From positions 1 to 64,000 of the forward strand of contig NZ_JAJNQN010000010.1 of NCBI RefSeq assembly GCF_022227845.1: DNA of 64,000 bases, in the 5' to 3' direction. Under the pieces are notes generated by a model. That model saw nothing but the letters and a program-made list of their open reading frames with translations, ran no database searches and had not been told where the DNA came from. Source of the DNA: Ectothiorhodospira lacustris (GTDB lineage: Bacteria > Pseudomonadota > Gammaproteobacteria > Ectothiorhodospirales > Ectothiorhodospiraceae). Both the position numbers and the translations under genes were made by a program. Shown piece after piece: positions 17,642 to 27,676 of the stretch; position 1 is the first letter of the stretch; each line of letters starts with the position of its first letter.

Positions 17642-19818
17642 AAAAGACACAAAGCAAGGCCCGTCAGGGCGAGGGCCTGTATATCGTTCTGATCAGTATC
17701 CACGGCCTGGTCCGTGGGGATGAACTGGAACTGGGGCGCGATGCCGATACCGGCGGCCAGATCAAGTACGTGGTGGAACTGGCCCGGGCCCTGGGCGCCC
17801 ATCCGGAAGTCGGCCGTGTGGACCTGCTCACCCGCCGGGTGGTGGACAATCGGGTCGCCGACGACTACGCCCAGCCGGAAGAGGACCTGGGCAACGGGGT
17901 GCGCATCATCCGCCTGGACTGCGGCCCGCGCCGCTATCTGCGCAAGGAAAAGCTCTGGCCCTATCTGGACTGCTTTGCCGACAATGCCATCAAGCATGTG
18001 CGCCAGGTGGGCCTGATGCCGGACGTGGTGCACGGCCACTATGCCGATGCCGGGCATGTGGCCGTGCGGGTGGCCGGCCTGATGGGGGTGCCGCTGGTGC
18101 AGACCGGCCATTCCCTGGGCAGGATCAAGCGGGAACGTCTGCTGGAGAAGGGGGCCTCGTCGGATGATATCGAGCGTCGCTACCATATCAGCCGTCGCAT
18201 CGAAGCCGAGGAAGAGGTTTTGGGCAATGCCTACATGGTCATCGCCAGTACCCGGCAGGAGGTGGATGAACAGTACGCCCTCTATGACCATTACCGGCCG
18301 GAACGCATGGTGGTGATCCCACCGGGCACGGACCTGAGCCGTTTTCATCCCCCCAGGGCCCGCGCCCCCCGGCCGACCATTTATCAGACCCTGCGACGCT
18401 TTCTCAAGGACCCGGACAAGCCCATGGTCATGGCCCTGTCCCGCCCCGACGAGCGCAAGAACATCCCCACCCTGGTCAAGGCCTACGCGGAGCACCCGGA
18501 GTTGCGCAAGACTGCCAACCTGGTCATTGTCGCCGGCAACCGGGACAGCATCCGCGAGATGGACCGGGGGGCTCGCGACGTCCTCACCGAAGTGATGATG
18601 CTCATCGATGACCATGACCTCTACGGCTCCGTGGCCTTTCCCAAGCACCACAGTGCCGACGATGTGCCCGATCTTTACCGTCTGGTGACCCGCACCCGGG
18701 GCGTCTTCGTCAATCCCGCCCTGACCGAACCCTTCGGCCTGACCCTGATCGAGGCCTGCGCCAGCGGCGCCCCCATCGTGGCCACGGAAGACGGGGGACC
18801 CCGGGACATCATGGCGCACTGCAACAGCGGTGAACTGGTACACCCCCTGGACAGCCGGTCCATGGCGGAGGCCATCCACGGCATCATCAGTGACCCGGCG
18901 CGCTGGAAGCGTCTCTCGGACAACGGGCTCAAGGGCGTGCGCAAGCACTATGCCTGGGAAGGCCATGCGGACAACTACATCAAGCGGCTCAAGGGGTTGC
19001 GTCGGGAGGCCAGCCGTCATCGCCGTGGTCAGCAGCGCCTCTCCGGCAAACTGTCCCAGGCGGATCGCGCCCTGATCTCCGACATCGACAACACCCTGCT
19101 GGGTGACCGGGCCGCCCTGCGGGTCATGTTGCAAAGGCTCAAGGAACAGGGCAGGGGCGTGGCCTTCGGCATCGCCACCGGCCGGCGTCTGGATTCGGCC
19201 ATCCAGGTGCTCAAGGAATGGGGGGTGCCCACGCCGGATGTGATGATCACCTCCGTGGGTGCCGAGATCCATTACGGCCCGGAGATGACCGAGGACCAGG
19301 GCTGGTCCCGGCACATCGACCACCGCTGGTCACCGGAGGCCCTGCGCCGTCTGCTGCTGGACCTGCCGGGCATCACCTCGCAGCCGGCGGTGGATCAGCG
19401 GCGTCACAAGCTCAGCTTCTTCGTGGACCCGACCAAGGCCCCCGGGATGAAGGACATCGAGCGGCTGCTGCACCAGGAAGACCTGCACGCCAACATCATC
19501 TATTCCCATGACCATTTTCTGGACCTGCTGCCGGTGCGGGCTTCCAAGGGCTTTGCCGTGCGCTACTTTGCCGACAAGTGGGGCATCCCCCTGGACCACA
19601 CCCTGGTGGCCGGGGACTCGGGCAACGACGAGGACATGCTGCGGGGCAGTACCCTGGGGGTGGTGGTCGGTAATCACCAGCCCGAGCTGGAACATCTCTA
19701 CGGCTTCAAACGGGTCTACTTCGCCGATGCCACCCATGCGGGCGGCATCGGCGAAGCCTTTGATCACTACGACTTTTTCGGCCGGTGCGGGGTGCCCGGG
19801 GATGACGACGAAGAGTGA
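17638..19818 (+). CDS. Bifunctional sucrose-phosphate synthase / sucrose-phosphate phosphatase
   Basis: 726 residues. The N-terminal GT-B glycosyltransferase (about 1-455) starts LYIVLISIHGLVRGDELELGRDADTGGQIKYV, has RPDERKNIPTLVKA and the E-x7-E donor site in EPFGLTLIEACASG (about 362-375). The C-terminal HAD phosphatase (about 475-715) has LISDIDNTLLGD, the ATGRR motif and AGDSGNDEDML, so both SPS and SPP activities are predicted: UDP-glucose plus fructose-6-phosphate to sucrose-6-phosphate, then sucrose. Unlike plant SPS, the HAD active-site aspartates are intact. Coupled to the invertase gene upstream. Sucrose is a compatible solute in salt-tolerant bacteria; that use here is inferred. 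Confidence 0.93.
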   Translation: MKKTQSKARQGEGLYIVLISIHGLVRGDELELGRDADTGGQIKYVVELARALGAHPEVGRVDLLTRRVVDNRVADDYAQPEEDLGNGVRIIRLDCGPRRYLRKEKLWPYLDCFADNAIKHVRQVGLMPDVVHGHYADAGHVAVRVAGLMGVPLVQTGHSLGRIKRERLLEKGASSDDIERRYHISRRIEAEEEVLGNAYMVIASTRQEVDEQYALYDHYRPERMVVIPPGTDLSRFHPPRARAPRPTIYQTLRRFLKDPDKPMVMALSRPDERKNIPTLVKAYAEHPELRKTANLVIVAGNRDSIREMDRGARDVLTEVMMLIDDHDLYGSVAFPKHHSADDVPDLYRLVTRTRGVFVNPALTEPFGLTLIEACASGAPIVATEDGGPRDIMAHCNSGELVHPLDSRSMAEAIHGIISDPARWKRLSDNGLKGVRKHYAWEGHADNYIKRLKGLRREASRHRRGQQRLSGKLSQADRALISDIDNTLLGDRAALRVMLQRLKEQGRGVAFGIATGRRLDSAIQVLKEWGVPTPDVMITSVGAEIHYGPEMTEDQGWSRHIDHRWSPEALRRLLLDLPGITSQPAVDQRRHKLSFFVDPTKAPGMKDIERLLHQEDLHANIIYSHDHFLDLLPVRASKGFAVRYFADKWGIPLDHTLVAGDSGNDEDMLRGSTLGVVVGNHQPELEHLYGFKRVYFADATHAGGIGEAFDHYDFFGRCGVPGDDDEE

Positions 19819-19827
19819 CCGTTTTTT

Positions 19828-20973
19828 ATGACCCTGCCGGATGATCCGACCCCCGTCGCCACCCTGAATCTCATCACCGGCTTTCTGGGCGCTGGCAAGA
19901 CCACCACGGTGTTGCACCTGCTCCGTCAGCGGCCGGCCCACGAGCGCTGGGCGGTGCTGGTGAACGAATTCGGCGAGGTGGGCATTGATGGCGCCGTGAT
20001 TGCGTCGGCAGGCACGGACGCGGTGCCGGTCAGGGAAGTGGCCGGCGGCTGCATCTGCTGTACCGGAGCCATGAGCCTGCGGGTGGCCCTCACACGGCTG
20101 TTGCGGGACATCCGTCCCGACCGCCTGCTGCTGGAACCCACGGGTCTTGGGCATCCCGCCGGCATCATCGACACCCTGCGGGATCCCTGGCTGGCCCGGG
20201 CGGTCACCCCGGGCAACAGCCTGTGCGTGGTTGATCCCGGCGGCTTTTCCGCGGATCGTCTCTCCCGTTCCGCCATCTACCGGGACCAGATCAGCCTGGC
20301 GGACGTGGTGATCATCAACAAGACGGACGTCTCCACCCCGGAGCAGATTCAGGCCCTGGACGATCACCTCAAGGGCCTTTATCCGCCCAAGCGGGCGATC
20401 ATTCATGCCCGGCGGGGCGAGGTGGATGCGGCCATGCTGGACCTGCCGGCCGTGGGTGCCCCCGGACCGATCCTGCGTCCGCTGGACCGAGGCGCCCAGG
20501 CCCCGGCGGCGGATACCGCCCGGGGCTGGCACTTTGACCATGGGCAGTGCTTTGACCTATCGCGGGTGCAGGCCCTGTTCACGGCCTCGCCCTGGCGGGA
20601 CCTGCTCCGGGCCAAGGGGGTACTGCGGACCGGCCGTGAATGGCAGCGTTTCGACTGGGCGGAAGGGCGATTCAGCACCGAACCCATGGTCTGGCGCCGT
20701 GATAGCCGGGTGGAGTGCATCGCGCCGCGGGCCGCCATGGATTGGGCGGCCATCGAAGCCGGATTCAGGGGGGCGATCGCCGTCGCTTCCCCCCGCCCCG
20801 GCACGGGGGAGATTCGGCCACCCGGCCTCCCCGGGCCGCCCATTCCTCCGGTGTCAGGGTATGCAGCGCCAGGGCATGAACGCCCCCGGACAGCTCCTCC
20901 GCCAACAGGCCATAGACCTGCCGATGCCGTGCCGGCAGGCGTAGGCCTTCGAACCGGGGCGAAGCGACGGTGA
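19828..20973 (+). CDS. COG0523 (CobW/ZNG-type) GTP-dependent metallochaperone
   Basis: 381 residues. G3E-family GTPase: Walker A GFLGAGKTT (about 18-26), the metal-binding CxCC in GGCICC (about 72-77), LLLEPTGLGHP switch and NKTD (about 169-172), then a CobW C-terminal domain (WHFDHGQCFDLSRV to DWAAIEAGFRGAI). Such proteins deliver zinc or cobalt. No cobalamin genes or Zur box are near, so a general zinc/metal role is as likely as cobalamin. The frame runs about 60 residues past the usual end, opposite bolA; this Pro/Arg/Gly-rich tail is unlike the family and is probably a read-through after loss of the original stop. Confidence 0.87.
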   Translation: MTLPDDPTPVATLNLITGFLGAGKTTTVLHLLRQRPAHERWAVLVNEFGEVGIDGAVIASAGTDAVPVREVAGGCICCTGAMSLRVALTRLLRDIRPDRLLLEPTGLGHPAGIIDTLRDPWLARAVTPGNSLCVVDPGGFSADRLSRSAIYRDQISLADVVIINKTDVSTPEQIQALDDHLKGLYPPKRAIIHARRGEVDAAMLDLPAVGAPGPILRPLDRGAQAPAADTARGWHFDHGQCFDLSRVQALFTASPWRDLLRAKGVLRTGREWQRFDWAEGRFSTEPMVWRRDSRVECIAPRAAMDWAAIEAGFRGAIAVASPRPGTGEIRPPGLPGPPIPPVSGYAAPGHERPRTAPPPTGHRPADAVPAGVGLRTGAKRR

Positions 20974-21094
20974 TCTTGAAATGGGATTCTGAACCCGGCG
21001 GTACGTTGTGCTTGCTGCTCTCATTGAGCACGTCCAGATGAACCGGGTCCAGCCCCTCGAGCAGTTTCTGCTCGATCCGTGCCTGTGTGCTCAT
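20765..21094 (-). CDS. bolA: BolA-family Fe-S/transcription regulator
   Basis: 109 residues from the ATG at 21094. The body (RIEQKL, PVHLDVLNESSKHNVPPGSESHFK, GLRLPARHRQVYGLLAEEL, VHALALHTLTPEEW) and even the tail SPPCRG closely match E. coli BolA, which binds [2Fe-2S] with monothiol glutaredoxin and affects cell shape and biofilm genes. The conserved tail shows the stop at 20765 is right, so the 209-base overlap with the convergent GTPase gene is caused by the tail of the latter. An in-frame ATG further upstream (21157) would add 21 unrelated residues and was rejected. Confidence 0.93.
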   Translation of the reverse strand: MSTQARIEQKLLEGLDPVHLDVLNESSKHNVPPGSESHFKITVASPRFEGLRLPARHRQVYGLLAEELSGGVHALALHTLTPEEWAARGGRVAESPPCRGGGKRRRSPP

Positions 21095-21159
21095 GGTATA
21101 TCCTGGTGCAGTGGTCGGGTATGGGGCTATGATCGTTAAGGACTGTCCGTTTGGCAAGC

Positions 21160-21190
21160 TTGGACGCCCCCCATCCCGAAACGCTATAGT
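21160..21190 (+). promoter_or_regulatory. Candidate sigma-70 promoter of pepN
   Basis: TTGGAC (21160-21165) and TATAGT (21185-21190) with a 19-base spacer lie 47 bases before the pepN ATG. The -10 box is strong; the spacer is slightly long. Confidence 0.4.
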
Positions 21191-21236
21191 GCACCATGGA
21201 AGTCAGGCACACGCTCAACCCGGTTGTTCGCACAAG

Positions 21237-23870
21237 ATGATGAAAGAGACCGTTCCCGCCGCCATCCATCTCAAGGATTACGCACCGCCGCGGTGGCGTA
21301 TCCTCTCGGTGGACCTGTGCTTTGTGCTGGACCCGGAGGATACCCGGGTCAGATCCCGCCTGACCCTGGTGCGCAACGGTCAGGGGGAGGCCCCCCTGCA
21401 GCTCAACGGCCAGGATCTGGTGCTCCACGACATCCGTCTCGATGACCGTCCCCTGCAGTCGGGTGACTATCATCTGGAAGGCGAGACCCTGACCCTGCAC
21501 GATCTGCCCGAGCACTGTGAACTCAGCCTGGAGACGGGCATCGCCCCGGCGGCCAACACGGCGCTGGAGGGCCTCTATGTGTCCGGCGGTAACTTCTGCA
21601 CCCAGTGCGAGGCGGAAGGGTTCCGGCGCATCACCTGGTTCCTGGACCGACCCGACGTGATGGCCGTCTACACGGTGCGCATCGAGGCCGACAAGGCCCG
21701 CTACCCCGTGCTGCTCTCCAACGGCAACCTCACCGACAGCGGCGACCTGCCCGAGGGCCGCCACTTCGCCGTCTGGCACGACCCCTTCCCCAAGCCCAGC
21801 TATCTGTTTGCCCTGGTGGCGGGGGATCTGGTCTGCCGGCAGGACTTCTTCACCACCCGCTCCGGACGCGAGGTGGATCTGCGCATCTACGTGCAGCGTC
21901 ACAACCTGGACAAGTGCGACCACGCCATGCGCTCCCTGCAGGCATCCATGGGCTGGGACGAGGACACCTTCGGCCGGGAATACGATCTGGACATCTACAT
22001 GATCGTCGCGGTGGACGACTTCAACATGGGGGCCATGGAGAACAAGGGGCTCAACGTCTTCAATTCCAAGTACGTGCTGGCCCGCCCCGATACCGCCACC
22101 GATGACGACTTCGTGGCCATCGAGAGCGTCATCGCCCATGAATATTTTCACAACTGGTCCGGCAATCGGGTCACCTGCCGCGACTGGTTCCAGCTCTCCC
22201 TCAAGGAGGGGCTGACCGTCTTTCGCGACCAGGAGTTCACCGCCGACCAGAGCCTGCGTGCCGTCAAGCGCATCGGTGACGTACAACGCCTGCGCACCCT
22301 GCAGTTCCCCGAGGACGCCGGTCCCATGGCCCACCCGGTGCGCCCCCAGTCTTACATCGAGATCAATAACTTCTACACCATGACGGTGTATGAAAAGGGT
22401 GCCGAAGTGGTGCGCATGATCCAGACCCTGGTGGGCCGGGAGGGGTTCCGCCGCGGGCTGGACCTGTACTTCGACCGTCATGATGGTCAGGCGGTGACCA
22501 CGGACGACTTCGTCAAGGCCATGGAAGATGCCAATGCCCGTGATCTTTCCCGGTTCCGCCGCTGGTATGACCAGGCCGGAACGCCGTTGCTGGAGGTGAA
22601 CGGGGAGCATGACCCGCGGACCGCCACCTACCGGCTCACGGTGCGCCAGTCCTGCCCGCCCACCAAGAGCCAGCCGGAAAAGCTGCCCCTGCACATTCCC
22701 CTGGTCATGGCCCTGCTGGATGCCCGGGGGCAGGAGATCCCCCTGCGCCTGGAGGGGGAGGGCAGTGCCGTTGCCGGTGAGCGCACCCTGGAGCTGACCG
22801 CACCCACCCATGTCTTTGTATTCCAGGATGTGCCGGAGCCGCCGGTCCCCTCGCTGCTGCGGGGATTCTCGGCCCCGGTGAATCTGCGGTTTCCCTACAC
22901 CGATGCGCAGCTGGCCTTCCTCATGGCCCATGACACGGATGACTTCAATCGCTGGGAGGCGGGCCAGCAGTTTGCCCTGAAGGTGTTGCAGGGACTGATC
23001 CAGGCCATCCAGGCGGGGCGGCCCCTTGAGCTGGATGCCCGCTTTGAGCAGGCCTTTGGCCAGGTGCTGGCCAATCGGGAACTGGATGCCGCCCTGGTGG
23101 CCGAGGCCCTGACCCTGCCGGGAGAGGGCTATCTGGCGGAGCAGATGGCGGTGGTGGACGTGGATGCGATCCATCAGGCCCGACAGTTCCTGCGCCAGGC
23201 CCTGGGCGCCACCCTGAGGGATCGGTTCCGTGCCGTCTATGAGGCCATGGCGGGTGCCGAGGGCATGGATGCGACGGCCATGGGGCGCCGTCGCCTGTGC
23301 AATCTGTGTCTGGCCTATCTATGTGCCACCGGCACGGTCGAGGCGGTGGCGCTGGCCCGGACCCATTACGATGTCGCCGACAACATGACCGATGCCATGG
23401 GTGCCCTGCGGGCCTTGCTGGACTGCCCCGGTGATGAACGGGATCAGGCCCTGGCCCATTTCGAGACCCGCTGGCGGGACGAGCCCCTGGTACTGGACAA
23501 GTGGTTCGGGCTGCAGGCGATGGATGCGGCGCCGGGGGCATTGGCGCGGGTGGAGAAATTGCTGGCCCACCCCGGCTTCAGCATCCGCAATCCCAATCGG
23601 GTGAGGGCGGTGCTGGGTACCTTTGCCATGGCCAATCCGGTACATTTCCATGCCCTGGATGGGTCCGGTTACACGCTGATCACCGACAACGTCCTGGCTC
23701 TGGATGCGCTCAACCCGCAGATCGCGGCCCGGCTGGTGAGCAGCCTGAGCCGCTGGCGGCGTTTTGATGAGGCGCGTCAGGGCTCGATGCGGCGCTGTCT
23801 GGAGCGGATCGTGGCCCATCCGGGACTGTCCCGGGACGTGTACGAGATCGCCTCGCGGAGTCTTGATTGA
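21237..23870 (+). CDS. pepN: Aminopeptidase N (M1 zinc metallopeptidase)
   Basis: 877 residues, close to E. coli PepN (870). GAMENKGLN binds the free amino terminus; HEYFHNW (H301, E302, H305) and the downstream glutamate in LKEGLTVFRDQEF form the zinc site. The all-helical C-terminal domain runs from about residue 550 to the end (EIASRSLD). It removes N-terminal residues during cytoplasmic peptide turnover. The start is one of two adjacent ATGs at 21237 and 21240; the longer frame from 21087 reads through the bolA promoter region and is not supported. Confidence 0.96.
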   Translation: MMKETVPAAIHLKDYAPPRWRILSVDLCFVLDPEDTRVRSRLTLVRNGQGEAPLQLNGQDLVLHDIRLDDRPLQSGDYHLEGETLTLHDLPEHCELSLETGIAPAANTALEGLYVSGGNFCTQCEAEGFRRITWFLDRPDVMAVYTVRIEADKARYPVLLSNGNLTDSGDLPEGRHFAVWHDPFPKPSYLFALVAGDLVCRQDFFTTRSGREVDLRIYVQRHNLDKCDHAMRSLQASMGWDEDTFGREYDLDIYMIVAVDDFNMGAMENKGLNVFNSKYVLARPDTATDDDFVAIESVIAHEYFHNWSGNRVTCRDWFQLSLKEGLTVFRDQEFTADQSLRAVKRIGDVQRLRTLQFPEDAGPMAHPVRPQSYIEINNFYTMTVYEKGAEVVRMIQTLVGREGFRRGLDLYFDRHDGQAVTTDDFVKAMEDANARDLSRFRRWYDQAGTPLLEVNGEHDPRTATYRLTVRQSCPPTKSQPEKLPLHIPLVMALLDARGQEIPLRLEGEGSAVAGERTLELTAPTHVFVFQDVPEPPVPSLLRGFSAPVNLRFPYTDAQLAFLMAHDTDDFNRWEAGQQFALKVLQGLIQAIQAGRPLELDARFEQAFGQVLANRELDAALVAEALTLPGEGYLAEQMAVVDVDAIHQARQFLRQALGATLRDRFRAVYEAMAGAEGMDATAMGRRRLCNLCLAYLCATGTVEAVALARTHYDVADNMTDAMGALRALLDCPGDERDQALAHFETRWRDEPLVLDKWFGLQAMDAAPGALARVEKLLAHPGFSIRNPNRVRAVLGTFAMANPVHFHALDGSGYTLITDNVLALDALNPQIAARLVSSLSRWRRFDEARQGSMRRCLERIVAHPGLSRDVYEIASRSLD

Positions 23871-23885
23871 AGATTTTCCCTACCG

Positions 23886-24026
23886 TGTCGCCCCTCACCC
23901 CAACCCTCTCCCCGGCGGGGAGAGGGGGATGGGAAGGCACTGCCCAGCTTCATTGGCGCAAAGGGTAGGGGAGTATTCTCCCTTCTCCTCTTGGGGGAGA
24001 AGGGCCGGGGATGAGGGGGGAGCATG
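23886..24026. repeat. CCCTCTCCCC/GGGGAGAGGG palindromic repeat pair
   Basis: A near-perfect palindrome CCCTCTCCCC-ggc-GGGGAGAGGG (23904-23926) preceded by CCCCTCACCCCAA, and an imperfect partner with TTCTCCTCTTGGGGGAGAAG ending GGCCGGGGATGAGGGG (about 23978-24018). The outer arms CCCCTCACCCC and GGGGATGAGGGG are themselves complementary-like, so the whole 140 bases can fold as one long structure. It sits just after pepN and may also end its transcription. Confidence 0.75.
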
Positions 24027-24086
24027 CAGAGGATGAACGGTTTTGGGTGGCCAGTACCCTATCAGGGAGATTGCAAGAATCAATTT

Positions 24087-24101
24087 CAATAATCATTCTC
24101 A
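24087..24101. promoter_or_regulatory. Predicted Fur box
   Basis: Read on the minus strand the site is TGAGAATGATTATTG, matching the 7-1-7 Fur consensus TGATAATNATTATCA at 11 of 14 informative positions; the flanks AA and AAATTG extend the AT-rich symmetry. It is 50 bases before the DUF2061 gene start, a good position to block the promoter of the DUF2061-recQ pair when iron is plentiful. Confidence 0.65.
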
Positions 24102-24150
24102 TTTAGCTATTCTCTCAATCAAGGACACATCTGATTCGGGAGACGCCGCC

Positions 24151-24369
24151 ATGACCAAGACCGCCACCTTCGCCGTTGTTCACTTCACCGTCGCTTTTGG
24201 CGTGGTTTACGCCTTGACCGGCAGCCTCGTGATCGGGGGGCTCGCCGCCCTGATCGAACCGATGATCAACACCGTGGCCTATCACTTCCATGAAAAGGTC
24301 TGGGATCGCATCCGTGCCCGTCGCGCCGCCCGCGACCAGGCTGCCGGCATCTCCCGGGTCGCCATCTGA
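24151..24369 (+). CDS. Small DUF2061 membrane protein
   Basis: 72 residues from the ATG at 24151 (GGGAG eight bases upstream). The motifs TKTATFAVVHFTVAFGVVYALTG, GGLAALIEPMINTVAYHFHEKVW are the signature of DUF2061 proteins: two short membrane segments with a conserved EP and a terminal HEKVW. Function is unknown in the family. It is eight bases upstream of recQ and downstream of the Fur box. The longer frame from 24043 starts inside the Fur box region and is rejected. Confidence 0.9.
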   Translation: MTKTATFAVVHFTVAFGVVYALTGSLVIGGLAALIEPMINTVAYHFHEKVWDRIRARRAARDQAAGISRVAI

Positions 24370-24377
24370 GGGAACCG

Positions 24378-26189
<1,812 letters not shown>

Positions 26190-26204
26190 CAGGCAGGTCG
26201 CCGG

Positions 26205-26220
26205 CGCCCGTTACCGGGCG
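26205..26220. terminator. Short hairpin between convergent recQ and crp
   Basis: CGCCCG-ttac-CGGGCG is a perfect 6-bp stem with a 4-base loop that covers the crp stop codon. It has no U-tract on either side and may be a weak bidirectional terminator. Confidence 0.3.
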
Positions 26221-26849
26221 TTGAACACCACGATGGTCTTGCCATGGGCCGTGATCAGCCCCTTTTCTTCCAATTCCTTGAGCACCCGACCGGCCATCTC
26301 CCGCGAGCATCCCACGATCTTGGCCAGCTCCTGTCGGGTGATGCGGATCTGCATCCCCTCGGGGTGGGTCAGGGCATCGGGTTGCTGGGCCAGCTCCATC
26401 AGGGTGCGGGCGATGCGTCCGGTGACATCCAGGAAGGCCAGGTCGATCACCTTGCGGCTGGTTTCGCGCAACCTGGCCGCCAGTTGGGTCGCCAGCAGGA
26501 ACATGATCTGGGGGTCCTGCATGGCCAGATCAAGAAATTTGGGGTAGTGGATCTCGGCGGTTTCGGTAGCGGCTCGGGTCATCACTCCGGCGCTGCGGGC
26601 CTGGGCGGCAAAAATGCCCATTTCACCAAAAAACTGCCCCGGGTTGAGATAGGCCAGCACGATTTCATGGCCGTGCTCATCCTCTATGGTCACGCTGACC
26701 GAACCCTGGATGATATAGTACAGCGTTTCCGGTCGATCCCCGGCGTGAATGATGGTGGACCGGGCGGGATATTGTCGCCGATGACAATGAGATAGCAGTT
26801 TTTCCAGCGCCGGGTCAGGCATCTGCTTTTGCCTTGGCAACATGCTCAT
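26211..26849 (-). CDS. crp: cAMP receptor protein (Crp/Vfr)
   Basis: 212 residues and very close to E. coli CRP along its length. The cAMP pocket is conserved: GE (75-76), RS (85-86) and TS (130-131); the recognition helix ITRQELAKIVGCSREMAGRVLK keeps the RE..GR DNA contacts, so it should bind TGTGA-N6-TCACA sites. The start at 26849 is chosen over 26861 because AGGTGG lies six to seven bases upstream. Next to yhfA in the same divergent arrangement as in enterobacteria. It likely regulates carbon use and possibly biofilm functions. Confidence 0.94.
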   Translation of the reverse strand: MSMLPRQKQMPDPALEKLLSHCHRRQYPARSTIIHAGDRPETLYYIIQGSVSVTIEDEHGHEIVLAYLNPGQFFGEMGIFAAQARSAGVMTRAATETAEIHYPKFLDLAMQDPQIMFLLATQLAARLRETSRKVIDLAFLDVTGRIARTLMELAQQPDALTHPEGMQIRITRQELAKIVGCSREMAGRVLKELEEKGLITAHGKTIVVFNAR

Positions 26850-27008
26850 CGTCCACCTCATAGAGAAGGACCGGTGGGGTGCCGTCGTATTGTGACGGGT
26901 TGAATCGTTGGGGATCGTTGTTCTTTTTACCCCGCCACAGTTTATGGTAAAGCCCCCACCTTGTCGAATCAGAGGGTTTCAGCCCTCGTCAAAGAGGAAC
27001 TCAGAAAG

Positions 27009-27428
27009 ATGAAATCAAGGGTGAAGTGGGTGGACCACATGACTTTCGTGGCCGAGTCCGGTAGCGGTCATGCCGTGGTCATGGACGGGCCGCCGGAGTT
27101 TGGTGGACGGAATCTGGGTCCGCGCCCCATGGAGATGCTGCTGATGGGTATGGGGGGGTGTTCCGCCTTCGACGTGGTTCAAATCCTGCAGAAATCCCGT
27201 CAGGCCATCAGTGACTGCGAGGTCCTGCTGGAGGCCGAGCGTGCGGACACGGACCCCAAGGTCTTCACCCGCATCCATGCCCATTACGTCGTCACCGGTC
27301 GAAATCTTTCCGAGAAGCACGTGGCCCGGGCGGTCGAGCTTTCCGCGGAAAAATACTGCTCCGCCTCGATCATGCTGGGCAGGACCGCCGAGATCACCCA
27401 TGACTTCGAGATCCGCGAGCCCGACTGA
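27009..27428 (+). CDS. yhfA: OsmC/YhfA-family peroxidase-like protein
   Basis: 139 residues from the ATG at 27009. Nearly every block matches E. coli YhfA: RVKWVDHMTFVAESGSGHAVVMDG, SPMEM-like RPMEMLLMGMGGCSAFDVV, the second redox cysteine in LSAEKYCSASIMLG and ITHDFEI. OsmC-type proteins use the two cysteines to reduce organic hydroperoxides, though YhfA itself has no proven substrate. The first 16 residues of the longer frame do not match the family. Divergent from crp, a conserved neighbourhood. Confidence 0.93.
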   Translation: MKSRVKWVDHMTFVAESGSGHAVVMDGPPEFGGRNLGPRPMEMLLMGMGGCSAFDVVQILQKSRQAISDCEVLLEAERADTDPKVFTRIHAHYVVTGRNLSEKHVARAVELSAEKYCSASIMLGRTAEITHDFEIREPD

Positions 27429-27544
27429 TCCGTCTACCGGGAGGGAAGGGCACGGTGATAAACTGCCCCGGGGGCTGCACATCCACCAGGCAATACACGC
27501 GATGTGTCAGGAAGAATATTCCCGGGCATGCCGGTCCTGGTCTG

Positions 27545-27574
27545 TTGATTTGTGACGCAGCTCTCATTTATGCT
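27545..27574 (+). promoter_or_regulatory. Candidate sigma-70 promoter of the XrtA exopolysaccharide operon
   Basis: TTGATT (27545-27550) and TATGCT (27569-27574) with an 18-base spacer lie about 100 bases before the first operon gene. This is the best match in the 248-base gap after yhfA; the leader of roughly 95 bases leaves room for post-transcriptional control. Confidence 0.42.
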
Positions 27575-27676
27575 CCTTTCGCGGGGCATTTTATTGATTG
27601 AGTCGGTTGCATTCCAGGCTGGTCTGGGGAGCAGGCAAGGGCCTTGGAGACCTGGGGTCGTGAAAAGGAGGAGCAC

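Noticed and set aside
17491-19323. 610-residue minus-strand frame opposite the sucrose genes
   Set aside because: Shadow of the invertase and SPS genes, no recognisable domain.
21021-23174. 717-residue minus-strand frame opposite pepN
   Set aside because: Shadow frame; also overlaps bolA in an incompatible way.
26885-26910. Possible Crp site (TGTGA) in the crp-yhfA gap
   Set aside because: Only one half-site is present; the other half differs at nearly every position.
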